Source of the DNA: Lentisphaeria bacterium
GTDB taxonomy: Bacteria; Verrucomicrobiota; Lentisphaeria; Oligosphaerales; Oligosphaeraceae
Assembly (NCBI GenBank): GCA_016303095.1
Contig: JAEDMH010000004.1
Span: forward strand, 1 to 43,726
DNA length: 43,726 bases
Direction: 5' to 3'
The translations under genes and the position numbers were made by a program. The notes beneath the pieces were generated by a model. That model was not told the DNA's origin and ran no database searches. It saw nothing but the letters and a program-made list of their open reading frames with translations. This document shows, piece by piece, positions 34,817 to 43,403 of this stretch; the first letter of the stretch is position 1, and every line of letters begins with the position of its first letter.

Positions 34817-35877
34817 TGAACTTCCTTGCCCGTGCGGGCGGATTCGTAGACCGCCGCCAGGATCTTGATCATATCCACGCCCTGCTGGGGGAGGAAGCAG
34901 GGAGAAGCCTTGCCGTCCAGGACATCCAGGAAATGCTTCAGGTTTTCCTCGTGTCCGTTGTCCCGCAGATCTCCCACAAACTGGGTGTCGGTGAGTTGTC
35001 CGCCGTCTTCGCCGTAGATTTCCAGATGGTCGGCATTGGCCCAGGTGAGTCCGGCCTTGGTGCCCCGAAGTTCCACGAAGCGGTATTCTTTCTTCACGTT
35101 GGAGGCCCAGCTGAACTCGATTTGGAGCACCGCCCCGTTGTCGAAGCGGATGAAGCCCATGGCCAGATCCTCCACGTCGAAGGTGCCGCCTTGGACGGCG
35201 TCTCCGAAGTTGGAGTTGACGGAGTCGGAGGTGTCGGAGTTGGCGAATTCGCAGTAGGTGTTGCCGGAGACGGCCACCGGGGTGGGATTGCCCATGAGCC
35301 AGATGGCCAGGTCAATCATGTGGACGCCCAGGTCGATGAGGGGGCCGCCGCCGGACTGGGCCTTGGTGGTGAACCAGCCGCCCTTGCCGGGAATGCCCCG
35401 GCGGCGCTGCCAGCCACAACGCCCGGCATAAATCTTCCCCATGTCTCCCCGCTCGATGAAGCGCTTGGCCGCCTGGGAGATGGAGGCGAACCGGTTGTTG
35501 CGCATGATCATCAGGGTCTTCCCCGTCTCCTCGGCAGTCCTCTTCATGGCCATGGCCAACTCGGGGGAGACCGCGTCCGGCTTCTCGCAGAAGACATGCT
35601 TCCCGCTCTTCAGGGCGGCGATGGCGATTTCCGCGTGGAGGTAGTTGGGGGTGCAGATGTCCACGTAGTCAATGTCCTCCCGCTTCAGCACCTCCCGATA
35701 GTCCGTATAGGTGTCCGCCTGGGGATGGAACTCGTCCCGGAAGGCCTTGACCCGATCGGGAAGGATGTCGCAGAGAGCGACCACTTCCACGCGGTCCTTG
35801 AGTTTCAGATAGGTGGGGGTGTGGGCCCAACGATTGATTCCGCCACAGCCGATGATGGCGATTCTGTAGGTCTTCAT
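34810..35877 (-). CDS. Gfo/Idh/MocA-family oxidoreductase
   Basis: A 355-residue oxidoreductase. It starts KTYRIAIIGCGGINRWAHTP, a canonical GxGxxx Rossmann loop, then DYVDICTPNYLHAE and HVFCEKPDAVS with a classical EKP. The C-terminal domain has GGGPLIDLGVHMIDLAIWLM, with the G-x-H-x-x-D active-site block. ATG 35877 is chosen; a TTG two codons upstream is an alternative. The leader is gtttttcttgtcc. Its own upstream region has a TATAGT (35970-35975, minus) as possible -10. It is separated by 282 bp from the next oxidoreductase, so it may be a separate unit. Confidence 0.88.
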   Translation of the reverse strand: MKTYRIAIIGCGGINRWAHTPTYLKLKDRVEVVALCDILPDRVKAFRDEFHPQADTYTDYREVLKREDIDYVDICTPNYLHAEIAIAALKSGKHVFCEKPDAVSPELAMAMKRTAEETGKTLMIMRNNRFASISQAAKRFIERGDMGKIYAGRCGWQRRRGIPGKGGWFTTKAQSGGGPLIDLGVHMIDLAIWLMGNPTPVAVSGNTYCEFANSDTSDSVNSNFGDAVQGGTFDVEDLAMGFIRFDNGAVLQIEFSWASNVKKEYRFVELRGTKAGLTWANADHLEIYGEDGGQLTDTQFVGDLRDNGHEENLKHFLDVLDGKASPCFLPQQGVDMIKILAAVYESARTGKEVQL

Positions 35878-36097
35878 GGACAAGAAAAACAGGGTTCAGG
35901 ACTGGAAAAGCCGACGGTTTCCATGGACGCGCCTGAAAAGGAGTCCCTCCGTCGCCGGGAAATGGCCTTACTATAGCCATTCCCCCCAGGACCGCCCCTC
36001 CTGAGGCAACCTCTGGATTTCTAGATTTCTAGAGCGGGGAGGGGGGGGGGCAATCCATCTGACCCCGGCAGGGGTGGGGCGAAGCGCTCGGGGGATT

Positions 36098-38593
36098 CTA
36101 TCCTTTCAGCGCATCCTGGATTTTTCTCTGGGTGGTTTCGCAGAGAGCCTGGGCTGTGTCCCCTTCCTTGGGGAGGATGGGGGGGAGGAAGGTGATGGTG
36201 ACGTTCTTTCCCCAGCGGGGGAAATTCTTGCCTCGGGGGAGGACCTCCAGGGGGCCATTCAGGACGACAGGGACGATGGGGGTCTTCTGCTCCAGGGCCA
36301 GTTGGGCGAAGGTGGGCCGGAAGGGAGCCAGGGTGCCATCCAGGCTCCGGGTTCCTTCGGGGAAGATGGCCACGGACTTGCCCTTTTTGAGAGCCAGACT
36401 GAGGACGCCCAGGGTTTTGCGCAGGTCACTGTTGAGATCCATGGGGATCATGTTATGGCGGCGGGCGAAGAATCCCGTGAATCCCCCGGTGATGAACTTG
36501 GCGGCGGCGTAGAAGAAGGTGTCATGGAACCGCTTGCGGCTCATGGCGATGCCCAGATATAGCCCGTCCAAGGCGCTTTGGTGGTTGGGGGCGAAGATGC
36601 AGGGAGTGTCGGGAAGATTTTCCCGACCCTTCACGGTCACTTTGGAGATGGTGCGAAGGGCGAGAAGTCCCAGGAGTCGCACCAAGGAGTGGGTGCAGGC
36701 GGTTCTGGGGAGGGTGATGTCGGTCTCTTCTGGCTGTTTGGGGCCGGCGGGGTCCTGGGGGATCTTCTTCTTTTCCTCCAGGCATTGGGCAAGGGTTCGG
36801 GGAGTGGGATGCTGGGCCAGTTCCTCGGCCTGGATGGCATAGCCATACTGGCTCTCCAGAGTGCTGAGCAGGGTGATTTTCGCCAGGGAGTCCAATCCCA
36901 GCTCCAGCTCTAGATGTTCATCGGGGCCGAAGGGGCGCCCCACCAGGCCTTCCAGGCATTCCTTCAGGGCCCGGTAGGCTTCCGTTTCCGGGGGCGGGGC
37001 GGCTTGGCTTTGGGAGCTCGAAGCCGGCTTTCCTCCGTTCAGCTCCTGGCGGATCAGATGTCGGCGCAGCTTGCCCAGGCGGGTGCGGGGGAGGGGATGG
37101 TTCCACAGCACCAGATCGACGATGCGCTTGTAGGAGGGGGCGTGCTGGTTATAGGGTTCCAGAATCAGATCCACCAGGGTCTGCTGCAGATTCAGAATGC
37201 CCTTCTTGGCCATGGCCTCCATGTCCGGCACCGCCACGGCCACCAGATGGGTGCCCCGTTCGGAGACGGCGCACTCAGTCATCAGCCCCGGCATCTGCTC
37301 CATCAACTGCTCCTCCAGCTCCGAGGGATTGATGTTCTTCCCATTGCCCAGGATGATCAATTCCTTGCTGCGCCCTGTGAGAAAGAGGAAGCCGTCCTTG
37401 TCCACATACCCCAAATCCCCTGTGTGCAACCATCCCTCACCATCCAGCGCCTGGGCGGTCTCCGCGGGACGATGATAGTAGCCCTGCATCACATTCTTTC
37501 CCCGGACAAGTACCTCCCCCTCCTGAATCTTCACCTCGTTGCAGGGAATGGGAATGCCGGGAGAGCCGGGACGCACCCGGCCAGGACGGGTGAAGGAGAT
37601 CATGGGGGCGGTCTCCGTCATCCCATAGCCTTCCAGCAGCTGAAAGCCCAGGGTGTAGAAGTCCCGGATCATGTCGGGAGAGGCGGCGGCGCCTCCGCTG
37701 GCGATGTATCGGATCTTGCCCCCGAAGGTCTTTTGGGCCTTGGCAAAGATCTTCCGGGAGAGGGCCAGGGAGTGGCAGCAGCGGCAGAGGCGGAAGAAGA
37801 AGCGCCCGATCCAGGTGGCGTTCACCTTCTGCATGATGGCGTTGCGGAAGAGCTCCAGGAGGCGGGGCACGCCGATGATGAAGGTGCATTGATGTTTCTG
37901 GAGAGCCTCCAGAATGGCGGGACCATTCATTTCCGTGGCGAAAACCGAGGTGCCCCCGATGGAGATGGGCATGACCAGGCTGCCCATGAGGGGATAGGCA
38001 TGGTGGAGGGGCAACACCACCAGCACCCGATCCTCCGGCACGAACACCTCAATCTCCCGGGAGCAGGATTCGGTGTTCGCACGGATGTTGCCAAAGGAAA
38101 GCATCACGCCTTTGGGGGAACCCGTGGTGCCCGAAGTGTAGATGATCAACGCCAACTCCTCGTCCGGGCTCTCTCCCAAGGACGCCCCCTCGGGCAAGGG
38201 GGAAAACCCTTCCTGCCTCCCCAAGGAGTCCAGGGACATGACCACAGGGTGGCTCTCTTCCGGCAAGGTGGTCAGGGCCTGGGAAAGCTTGGCCATGGAC
38301 CCACCGTCGCACCAAATCACCGCCGGCGTGCTGTCCCCCAGGATGAAGGCGATCTCCTCCGGGGTGGACATGAAGTCCACGGGAACCGCCACGGCGTGAA
38401 GGTGCCAGGTGCTGTAGAAGGCGATGGCCCATTCCAAGCTGTTGGCCCCGAGAAGCACCACCCGGTCTCCAGGATGGAGATGGGGAGCCATCAGGGCTGC
38501 CGTGTGGGCGATCCCCCCCATGAGTTCCCGATAGGAAAGGTGGCGGTCGCCGCAGATCAGGGCGTCTTTCTCAGCTTGACAAAGCCATTGCAT
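36098..38593 (-). CDS. Acyl-AMP ligase / acyl carrier protein / PlsC acyltransferase fusion
   Basis: An 831-residue, three-domain protein. Residues 1-515 are an AMP-dependent acyl ligase (YTSGTTGSPKG at 152-162, YGMTETAP at 323-330, TGD at 391-393). Residues about 535-610 are an acyl carrier domain with the phosphopantetheine Ser in GLDSL (S569). Residues about 645-831 are a PlsC/LPLAT acyltransferase (NHQSALD at 670-676, FPEGTRS at 744-750). Together they could activate a fatty acid, hold it on the carrier and transfer it to a lysolipid. This resembles E. coli Aas but with domain order reversed and a carrier added. A GAGGAA tract precedes ATG 38593. It probably acts at the inner membrane. 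Aas-like function is inference. Confidence 0.88.
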   Translation of the reverse strand: MQWLCQAEKDALICGDRHLSYRELMGGIAHTAALMAPHLHPGDRVVLLGANSLEWAIAFYSTWHLHAVAVPVDFMSTPEEIAFILGDSTPAVIWCDGGSMAKLSQALTTLPEESHPVVMSLDSLGRQEGFSPLPEGASLGESPDEELALIIYTSGTTGSPKGVMLSFGNIRANTESCSREIEVFVPEDRVLVVLPLHHAYPLMGSLVMPISIGGTSVFATEMNGPAILEALQKHQCTFIIGVPRLLELFRNAIMQKVNATWIGRFFFRLCRCCHSLALSRKIFAKAQKTFGGKIRYIASGGAAASPDMIRDFYTLGFQLLEGYGMTETAPMISFTRPGRVRPGSPGIPIPCNEVKIQEGEVLVRGKNVMQGYYHRPAETAQALDGEGWLHTGDLGYVDKDGFLFLTGRSKELIILGNGKNINPSELEEQLMEQMPGLMTECAVSERGTHLVAVAVPDMEAMAKKGILNLQQTLVDLILEPYNQHAPSYKRIVDLVLWNHPLPRTRLGKLRRHLIRQELNGGKPASSSQSQAAPPPETEAYRALKECLEGLVGRPFGPDEHLELELGLDSLAKITLLSTLESQYGYAIQAEELAQHPTPRTLAQCLEEKKKIPQDPAGPKQPEETDITLPRTACTHSLVRLLGLLALRTISKVTVKGRENLPDTPCIFAPNHQSALDGLYLGIAMSRKRFHDTFFYAAAKFITGGFTGFFARRHNMIPMDLNSDLRKTLGVLSLALKKGKSVAIFPEGTRSLDGTLAPFRPTFAQLALEQKTPIVPVVLNGPLEVLPRGKNFPRWGKNVTITFLPPILPKEGDTAQALCETTQRKIQDALKG

Positions 38594-38678
38594 ACAATTC
38601 GTTCCTCAGTCCAGTAAAAAAAAGGGGGGGGCGGCTTCCCGGGAGAGCAGGCGCCCAGAAAGCAAAACGGGAAGATTC

Positions 38679-38693
38679 GGCGGAATCCGCCGC
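38679..38693. repeat. Short GC-rich palindrome upstream of the ligase/acyltransferase gene
   Basis: CGGCGGAaTCCGCCG, a perfect 7-bp-arm palindrome about 90 bp before ATG 38593. It may form a leader hairpin; role unknown. Confidence 0.3.
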
Positions 38694-38785
38694 ATGAAGG
38701 AAAAGTCGATCTTAAGAAAGAGGCGTGCCAGGGGAATGACCTCCCGGAAGCCCCAAAAAAGGCCGGAATTATTCTCTCCTTATAT

Positions 38786-38818
38786 GCATTTTTTGTCGGC
38801 ATCCCCTGCAAAAAATGC
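38786..38818. promoter_or_regulatory. Inverted repeat between the LPS operon and the ligase/acyltransferase gene
   Basis: Perfect 10-bp arms GCATTTTTTG (38786-38795) and CAAAAAATGC (38809-38818) with a 13-bp loop, 13 bp after the kinase stop on minus. A TGCATATAA sequence beside it could be an extended -10 for the ligase gene. It may be an operator or a weak terminator. Confidence 0.4.
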
Positions 38819-38831
38819 TGATTTTTCAGGA

Positions 38832-39641
38832 CTATCGTCCTTTTCGGAGTCGTTTTACCAGGGCATGGGCGATGCGTTGACGGAGGGTGATTTCCTGGGA
38901 TGGAGGCAGCCGGGCCTCCTGTCGATAGGCTTCCAGGATTTGCGTGAAATCCTCTTGGAAGGAGAGGGGGAGTTTTCGGGAGAGGGCGAAAGCGGCGGAG
39001 ACCAGGTTTCTGGCGGCGCCGGCCAGGGAGAAGTGCCGGCCTTGGCAGGTTCTATCGTTGTCGATGTAGAGGAATCCCCTGTTGGGGTCGTCCTGGAAGA
39101 AGTTTCCGGGGTGGCAGTCTCCGTGGACGAATCCGGCCCGATGGAGGCGGGCCAGTTCCCGTCCGGTCTTTTGGAGGAGGGCCAGTCGTTCCTCTTTCGG
39201 GAGGGGAGGGACGCGCCAGAGGAGCGTGGAGACCAGATTTCCCCGGGCTTCCTCCGTGATCAGGAGATCCGTGGGCTTTCCCCAGGGCCACCAGGGGCGG
39301 TATCGGGCGGCGAGAATCACCTTGGGTGTGCGGAATCCGGCCTTTTCCAATTTCTGGGAGATGTTCAGGATATGGAGAGCCCGGGAGGGGCGGAAGCGCC
39401 ATTTCAGGGCATGGAGGAATCCATCCTTCTGGTCGGTGAGGCCGCAGATGCGCTTGAGATACCAGGCGGGCCCAGAGGGTCTTTCCAAGCGGACGATACA
39501 GCGCAGGGGAAGACGGCGCACCACCTGGAGCTTAGGAGCCTGGCTCCAGGCGTCCAGCTTCTCCAAGGGGATTTCCTCCGCCACCTGGGAGAGAACATAG
39601 CCCCGCCAACCCTGGAGGGCAAAGGGACGGTATTCCTTCAT
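38832..39641 (-). CDS. Lipopolysaccharide (Kdo/WaaP-type) kinase
   Basis: A 269-residue atypical kinase of the LPS core kinase group. The catalytic loop is VHGDCHPGNFF and the metal-binding motif FLYIDNDRT. It would phosphorylate a Kdo or heptose of the inner core on the cytoplasmic side. ATG 39641 overlaps the glycosyltransferase stop by 4 bp (ATGA), showing coupling. It is the last gene of the minus-strand LPS operon. A second, divergent kinase opens the same operon at 42379. Confidence 0.82.
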   Translation of the reverse strand: MKEYRPFALQGWRGYVLSQVAEEIPLEKLDAWSQAPKLQVVRRLPLRCIVRLERPSGPAWYLKRICGLTDQKDGFLHALKWRFRPSRALHILNISQKLEKAGFRTPKVILAARYRPWWPWGKPTDLLITEEARGNLVSTLLWRVPPLPKEERLALLQKTGRELARLHRAGFVHGDCHPGNFFQDDPNRGFLYIDNDRTCQGRHFSLAGAARNLVSAAFALSRKLPLSFQEDFTQILEAYRQEARLPPSQEITLRQRIAHALVKRLRKGR

Positions 39642-40771
39642 GAACACTCCTCCTCCAGCAAATCCACGATGGCTTCCGCCCTGCGGCAGAACTCCTGCTG
39701 GCTTCCGTAGTCCCAGGCCTGTTGCCGGCATTGAGGGAGCCGAGGCAGGATTTCTGCCAGGCGCCCATTCATTTCCTTCTGCTGGAAGGGGGAGGCAAGA
39801 GGGGGGATTCCTGCGGGGGCCACCAGGTAGGAGAAGCCGCAGAGTTCGGTGCATAGAGTGGGGAGGCCATTGGCCATGGCCTCGGCCAGGACGGAGCCTG
39901 CGCCTTCCGAGCGGGCGGCATGGAGAAGCAGATCCGCCGCCAGATAGAGGCCTCCCACGCTGGGCCGGGGGGGGAGGGGGATGGCCTGAGCCGGGGCGAG
40001 GCCCGCTTTGCGGGCCAGGGACAGAAATTTTCCGGGGTCGTTCCTTCCCAGGAGGACCACATGGCAACGCCGTCGCACTTCCCAGGGCAGGGAGGCCACC
40101 GCAGCCACCCCCCGATCCACTCCCTTGAGGCGCAAATTGGAACCCACCATCAAGAACACCCAGTCTCCCGGGGGAATGCCCAGGGCCTCCCGCTCCTTCT
40201 GTCGAAGACGTTCCCGTTCCTCTGGTCTCTCAGGAGGCAGGCTCCCCGGATCCATTCCCGGGGGCAAAAGGAGGAGTTTTTCCGGGGAAAGACCGTATTC
40301 TTCCTGAAAATCCCGTTGCTGGCGGGGGCTGATGACCAGGATTTTCCGGGTGCGGGGAGAGAGGAGGGTGGCCTTTTCCTGGTGCAGCAAGGCGCGATAG
40401 CGGGGAAGAAGCCGGAGAAACCATCCGCCGGGGCGTCGGCGGAGAAGGCGTTTCATGCATTCGTCGCCGGCAAAATAGAAGAGGGCGCCGGGAATCCGGT
40501 TCATGGCCAGATCCCCGTCAAAGGATTCCTGGCGCCGGAAGGCCTCCACTTCCCGGCCAAAGGCCGCCATGCGGGACAGATTTCCCCAGGCGTGAAGGGG
40601 GGAAGTGAGGCGCAGGGTGAAGCCCGGCAGGGCAGGAAGCTCTCCTTCCCACCGGGTGGTCAGAAAGACCACCTGGTGTCCCCGCTGGCAGGCGGCCTGG
40701 GCAATCCGCAAGGCGTCCATCTGAAGCCCCCCCGCGGGAAAATAGCGATACAAGGAGAGGAGAAGACGCAT
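39638..40771 (-). CDS. GT4 glycosyltransferase, WaaG-like
   Basis: A 377-residue glycosyltransferase with a GT-B fold. The N-terminal domain starts LLLSLYRYFPAGGLQMDALR, close to WaaG (LPS core glucosyltransferase I). The C-terminal donor domain has LMVGSNLRLKGVDR, VVLLGRNDP and SEGAGSVLAEAMANGLP, the EX7E motif. With LPS kinases on either side of its operon, a role in LPS core assembly is likely. Its start is 21 bp after pyrK and its stop overlaps the kinase gene by 4 bp. Confidence 0.87.
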   Translation of the reverse strand: MRLLLSLYRYFPAGGLQMDALRIAQAACQRGHQVVFLTTRWEGELPALPGFTLRLTSPLHAWGNLSRMAAFGREVEAFRRQESFDGDLAMNRIPGALFYFAGDECMKRLLRRRPGGWFLRLLPRYRALLHQEKATLLSPRTRKILVISPRQQRDFQEEYGLSPEKLLLLPPGMDPGSLPPERPEERERLRQKEREALGIPPGDWVFLMVGSNLRLKGVDRGVAAVASLPWEVRRRCHVVLLGRNDPGKFLSLARKAGLAPAQAIPLPPRPSVGGLYLAADLLLHAARSEGAGSVLAEAMANGLPTLCTELCGFSYLVAPAGIPPLASPFQQKEMNGRLAEILPRLPQCRQQAWDYGSQQEFCRRAEAIVDLLEEECS

Positions 40772-40792
40772 AGGGTACGGGGAGAATCGAGT

Positions 40793-41599
40793 CTACCAGA
40801 GAAGAGCCTCTCCGGGGAAGACCGGCCCCTCCTTGCAGGAACGCAGATATTTCCAGCCTTCCGGGGCGGAAGGATCCTTGGCCTTCACCACGCACCCGAA
40901 GCAGGCCCCCACGCCGCAGCACATCCGCTCGTCTAAACTGACCTCGCAACGACACCGGGGCTCCTGGGCGGCCAACTGGGCCACCGCCTTCAGCATGGGC
41001 TTGGGACCGCAGGCCTGGAGGAAGGCCTGCGGCGTCTCCCGAAGCTGCTTCTCCAGCAGAACCGTAATGCGGCCGCAGGTGCCCAGGGAGCCATCGTCCG
41101 TGGAAATCTCCACGGCGCACCCCAAGGCCTGAAAGTCCTGAGCCAGAAGAATGTCCCCCTGGGTGCGGGCCCCCAGCAGCACTTTGGGAGATGGCGCTCC
41201 TGCCTCCCGGTGGCGCCGGGCCGTGAAGAGCATGGCGGCGCAGCCGTAGCCTCCTCCCAGCAGCACCAGGGGACGCTCCGGGGAAACCGGGGAGAAGCCA
41301 TGGCCCAGGGGAGCCAGAAGATCCAGGCTCTCCCCGGGAGAAAGACGGGGCATGGACTGGGTGCCCTCGCCCACCACCTTGTAGACTAAGGTCAGGGTCT
41401 CCCCCTCCACGTCACAAATGCTGAAGGGACGGCGCAGAATGTGCCCCTCTAGCCCGGGAAGACGGAGTTGGACGAATTGTCCCGGCTGGGCCAGGGCGCA
41501 GATTTGGGGGGCATGGAGCCGCATCCGCCAATAGGCTCCCTGGAGATGTTCCTGGGAGAGGAGGATGGCGGAGCACTGGAGGGGGGCAGGGGAAGACAT
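40793..41599 (-). CDS. pyrK: Dihydroorotate dehydrogenase electron-transfer subunit PyrK
   Basis: A 268-residue iron-sulfur flavoprotein of the ferredoxin-reductase family that passes electrons from PyrD to NAD. FAD-binding is seen in LRRPFSICDV, NAD-binding in LVLLGGGYGCAAML, and the 2Fe-2S cluster in MCCGVGACFGCVV plus the later SCKEG cysteine. No pyrD is in the window. It sits directly between two LPS genes: the kinase stop and the pyrK start are adjacent without a gap, so it is co-transcribed with them. Confidence 0.9.
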   Translation of the reverse strand: MSSPAPLQCSAILLSQEHLQGAYWRMRLHAPQICALAQPGQFVQLRLPGLEGHILRRPFSICDVEGETLTLVYKVVGEGTQSMPRLSPGESLDLLAPLGHGFSPVSPERPLVLLGGGYGCAAMLFTARRHREAGAPSPKVLLGARTQGDILLAQDFQALGCAVEISTDDGSLGTCGRITVLLEKQLRETPQAFLQACGPKPMLKAVAQLAAQEPRCRCEVSLDERMCCGVGACFGCVVKAKDPSAPEGWKYLRSCKEGPVFPGEALLW

Positions 41600-42379
41600 T
41601 TAGCGTCGTTTGCGGTTGCGGCGTCGGATGGCGTTGGCCAGGAGGGTCTGAATGCCCTGAGGGGAGGGCCATCTCCCTCTTTTGGCGTAGCTTTCCAGGA
41701 AATGAAGACTGACCTTCTCGTCGAAACGCTTCAGAAGGCTATAGGCCATCTGGGCCAGATTTCGCTTCTGCTGGAACTTCCGCACCACGGCAGGAGGCGT
41801 CCAGGTGCGATCATTGTCCAGAAAGGCGAGGCGATGGGATGGGAAATCGTAGCACAGATTGCGGAGGATGCAGTCTCCGTGGGCGAATCCGGCCTGGTGA
41901 AGCTGGTGGATCTCCTCGGCCAGGAGTTCCGCCAGGCTCTCGGGGGTCATGCCCGGGGGAAGGGAATCCCAGAGGTTGGGCAGGGGAAGCTCCAGGGAGA
42001 CAAAAATGTCCCGGGGAATCAGCCCCGTGCGTTTGCGCACCGCCAGGATGGGCTGGGGACAGAGAAAACCCCGGTGGAGCAGATCCATCGAGGCGTCCCA
42101 GGTCTCCCGGGCCCGGGAGCCCCGAAAGACCCATTTGCCCCAGGAAAAAAGGTCCCGCCTGTGGTATCCCGCGTCGGTCAGAGCGCGGATGTCCTTCAAG
42201 TAGACCGTCCCCAAATCCGTGGAAATCTTCCGCACATCCCGGCTGTCGTAGTGCACCACCATCTCCCCAGGATGACTCGCGAGCCATTGGTCGAAATGGC
42301 CAAAGAGACTCGCCCAAGGGGCGTCCGCCACAACTCCATTCCATCCATGGCTATGAAAAGGCAGGAAATCCTGGGACAT
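41600..42379 (-). CDS. Lipopolysaccharide kinase (Kdo/WaaP-type), first in operon
   Basis: A 259-residue kinase of the same group as the one at 38832-39641, but only distantly similar. The catalytic loop is FAHGDCILRNLC and the metal motif LAFLDNDRT. It would phosphorylate inner-core sugar on the cytoplasmic side. The TAA at 41600-41602 touches the pyrK ATG. ATG 42379 follows gagaagaagcaacc. No clear promoter is seen between it and the prepilin terminator. Confidence 0.8.
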   Translation of the reverse strand: MSQDFLPFHSHGWNGVVADAPWASLFGHFDQWLASHPGEMVVHYDSRDVRKISTDLGTVYLKDIRALTDAGYHRRDLFSWGKWVFRGSRARETWDASMDLLHRGFLCPQPILAVRKRTGLIPRDIFVSLELPLPNLWDSLPPGMTPESLAELLAEEIHQLHQAGFAHGDCILRNLCYDFPSHRLAFLDNDRTWTPPAVVRKFQQKRNLAQMAYSLLKRFDEKVSLHFLESYAKRGRWPSPQGIQTLLANAIRRRNRKRR

Positions 42380-42473
42380 GGTTGCTTCTTCTCGCAGGGG
42401 AGTGTCGGAGGACAGGCGGAAAAGTGGGGAAACCGAAAGCCGGCGGAATGTCCTCTGTCAGGAGAGCTGAGGA

Positions 42474-42523
42474 GGAAAGAAGAAAAGCCTCGCAGGAGGG
42501 AGTCATCGCCCCTTCCGCGAGGC
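42474..42523 (-). terminator. Rho-independent terminator of the prepilin-like gene
   Basis: On minus: arms GCCTCGC (42517-42523) and GCGAGGC (42487-42493), extended by a GGAAGGGG/CCCTCC inner stem, then a T-rich tail (ttttcttctttcc). It lies about 50 bp after the stop at 42573. Confidence 0.75.
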
Positions 42524-42572
42524 ACCAGTGGACAAAGGAAGATAGGCGGCGACACACGCCGATAGGAGTCGA

Positions 42573-43364
42573 TCAGTTGGCGACGAACTCCGTGGGAGTC
42601 AGGCCGGTCTTCTTGGTGATGGTTTCGCAGTGACCGTCCGCAAAGGCGGCATTAATGGCGTTGTTGTGGACCCAGGTGTCAGAATCCGTGGAGAACTGGA
42701 CATACACATTGGCGGAATCAAAAACAGTGGTCATCTTGCTCTGCCAGTTTTCCTGATTGTGGTTGTTCTGGAGATCGATGCAGGTATCATAGGCGCCGGC
42801 GATGGTGAGGGGGGCGCCGATGGTGGCATCGAAGGTGCAGTTGGCATCGGCAATCAGGAGGCAATTGGCGGAGTATTTGATGCGGCTGTTTTTGGCGGCA
42901 CGGGCATAGGCGCTAGGGATGCCTCCGTTGCTGTTGCTGGGCTTGGTGACTCCGCTCAGGTCGGTGATCAGGGGATTGGAGGTGTAGCCGCAGCTGACGT
43001 TCTTCGTAAAGGCGCTGGTTCCCGTGAAGTCGCTGGGGGAGCAGTTCAGCACGCTCTTCTGCACCTGGGTGCCGTCGCAGTCCTTGGTGAGGCCAAGGTA
43101 GGAATACAGGAGCCCGCTCCAACTGGCGTCGTAGGTGGTTCCATTCTCCTTCGCCTGGCTATAAGCCGCCGGGAAGAAACTCTTGTTGTCATCGCTGAAG
43201 CTGATGAAGGCAACGGCCACGTTCTTCTGGTTGCTGAGGCAGGAGGTGGTTCTGGCTTTGGCCCGGGCGCTGTTGACGGCCGGCATGAGAAGCCCGGCCA
43301 GAATGGCGATGATGGCGATGACGGTCAGCAACTCAATGAGGGTAAAGGAGAAAGTCTTCTTCAT
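42573..43364 (-). CDS. Prepilin-like protein with type IV N-terminus (H-X9-DG/DUF1559-like)
   Basis: A 263-residue protein. The N-terminus MKKTFSFTLIELLTVIAII is a type IV prepilin signal with Glu at +5 and a long hydrophobic helix; the residue before the cleavage site is Ser instead of the usual Gly. The body is Cys/Ser/Asn-rich, and the C-terminus NNAINAAFADGHCETI matches the ADGH end of the pseudopilin-like families expanded in Lentisphaerae and Planctomycetes. It is probably a periplasmic or surface protein processed by prepilin peptidase. ATG 43364 has a GAGGAGA Shine-Dalgarno 7 bp upstream. It is a single-gene unit with its own terminator. Confidence 0.85.
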   Translation of the reverse strand: MKKTFSFTLIELLTVIAIIAILAGLLMPAVNSARAKARTTSCLSNQKNVAVAFISFSDDNKSFFPAAYSQAKENGTTYDASWSGLLYSYLGLTKDCDGTQVQKSVLNCSPSDFTGTSAFTKNVSCGYTSNPLITDLSGVTKPSNSNGGIPSAYARAAKNSRIKYSANCLLIADANCTFDATIGAPLTIAGAYDTCIDLQNNHNQENWQSKMTTVFDSANVYVQFSTDSDTWVHNNAINAAFADGHCETITKKTGLTPTEFVAN

Positions 43365-43403
43365 GGGGTTGTCTCCTCGCAGGAAATGCTGGTATGGGAT
43401 CAA

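Noticed and set aside
36019..36036. TCTAGA TT TCTAGA double repeat upstream of the 35877 gene
   Set aside because: Short and without matching copies elsewhere in the window; too weak to call an operator.
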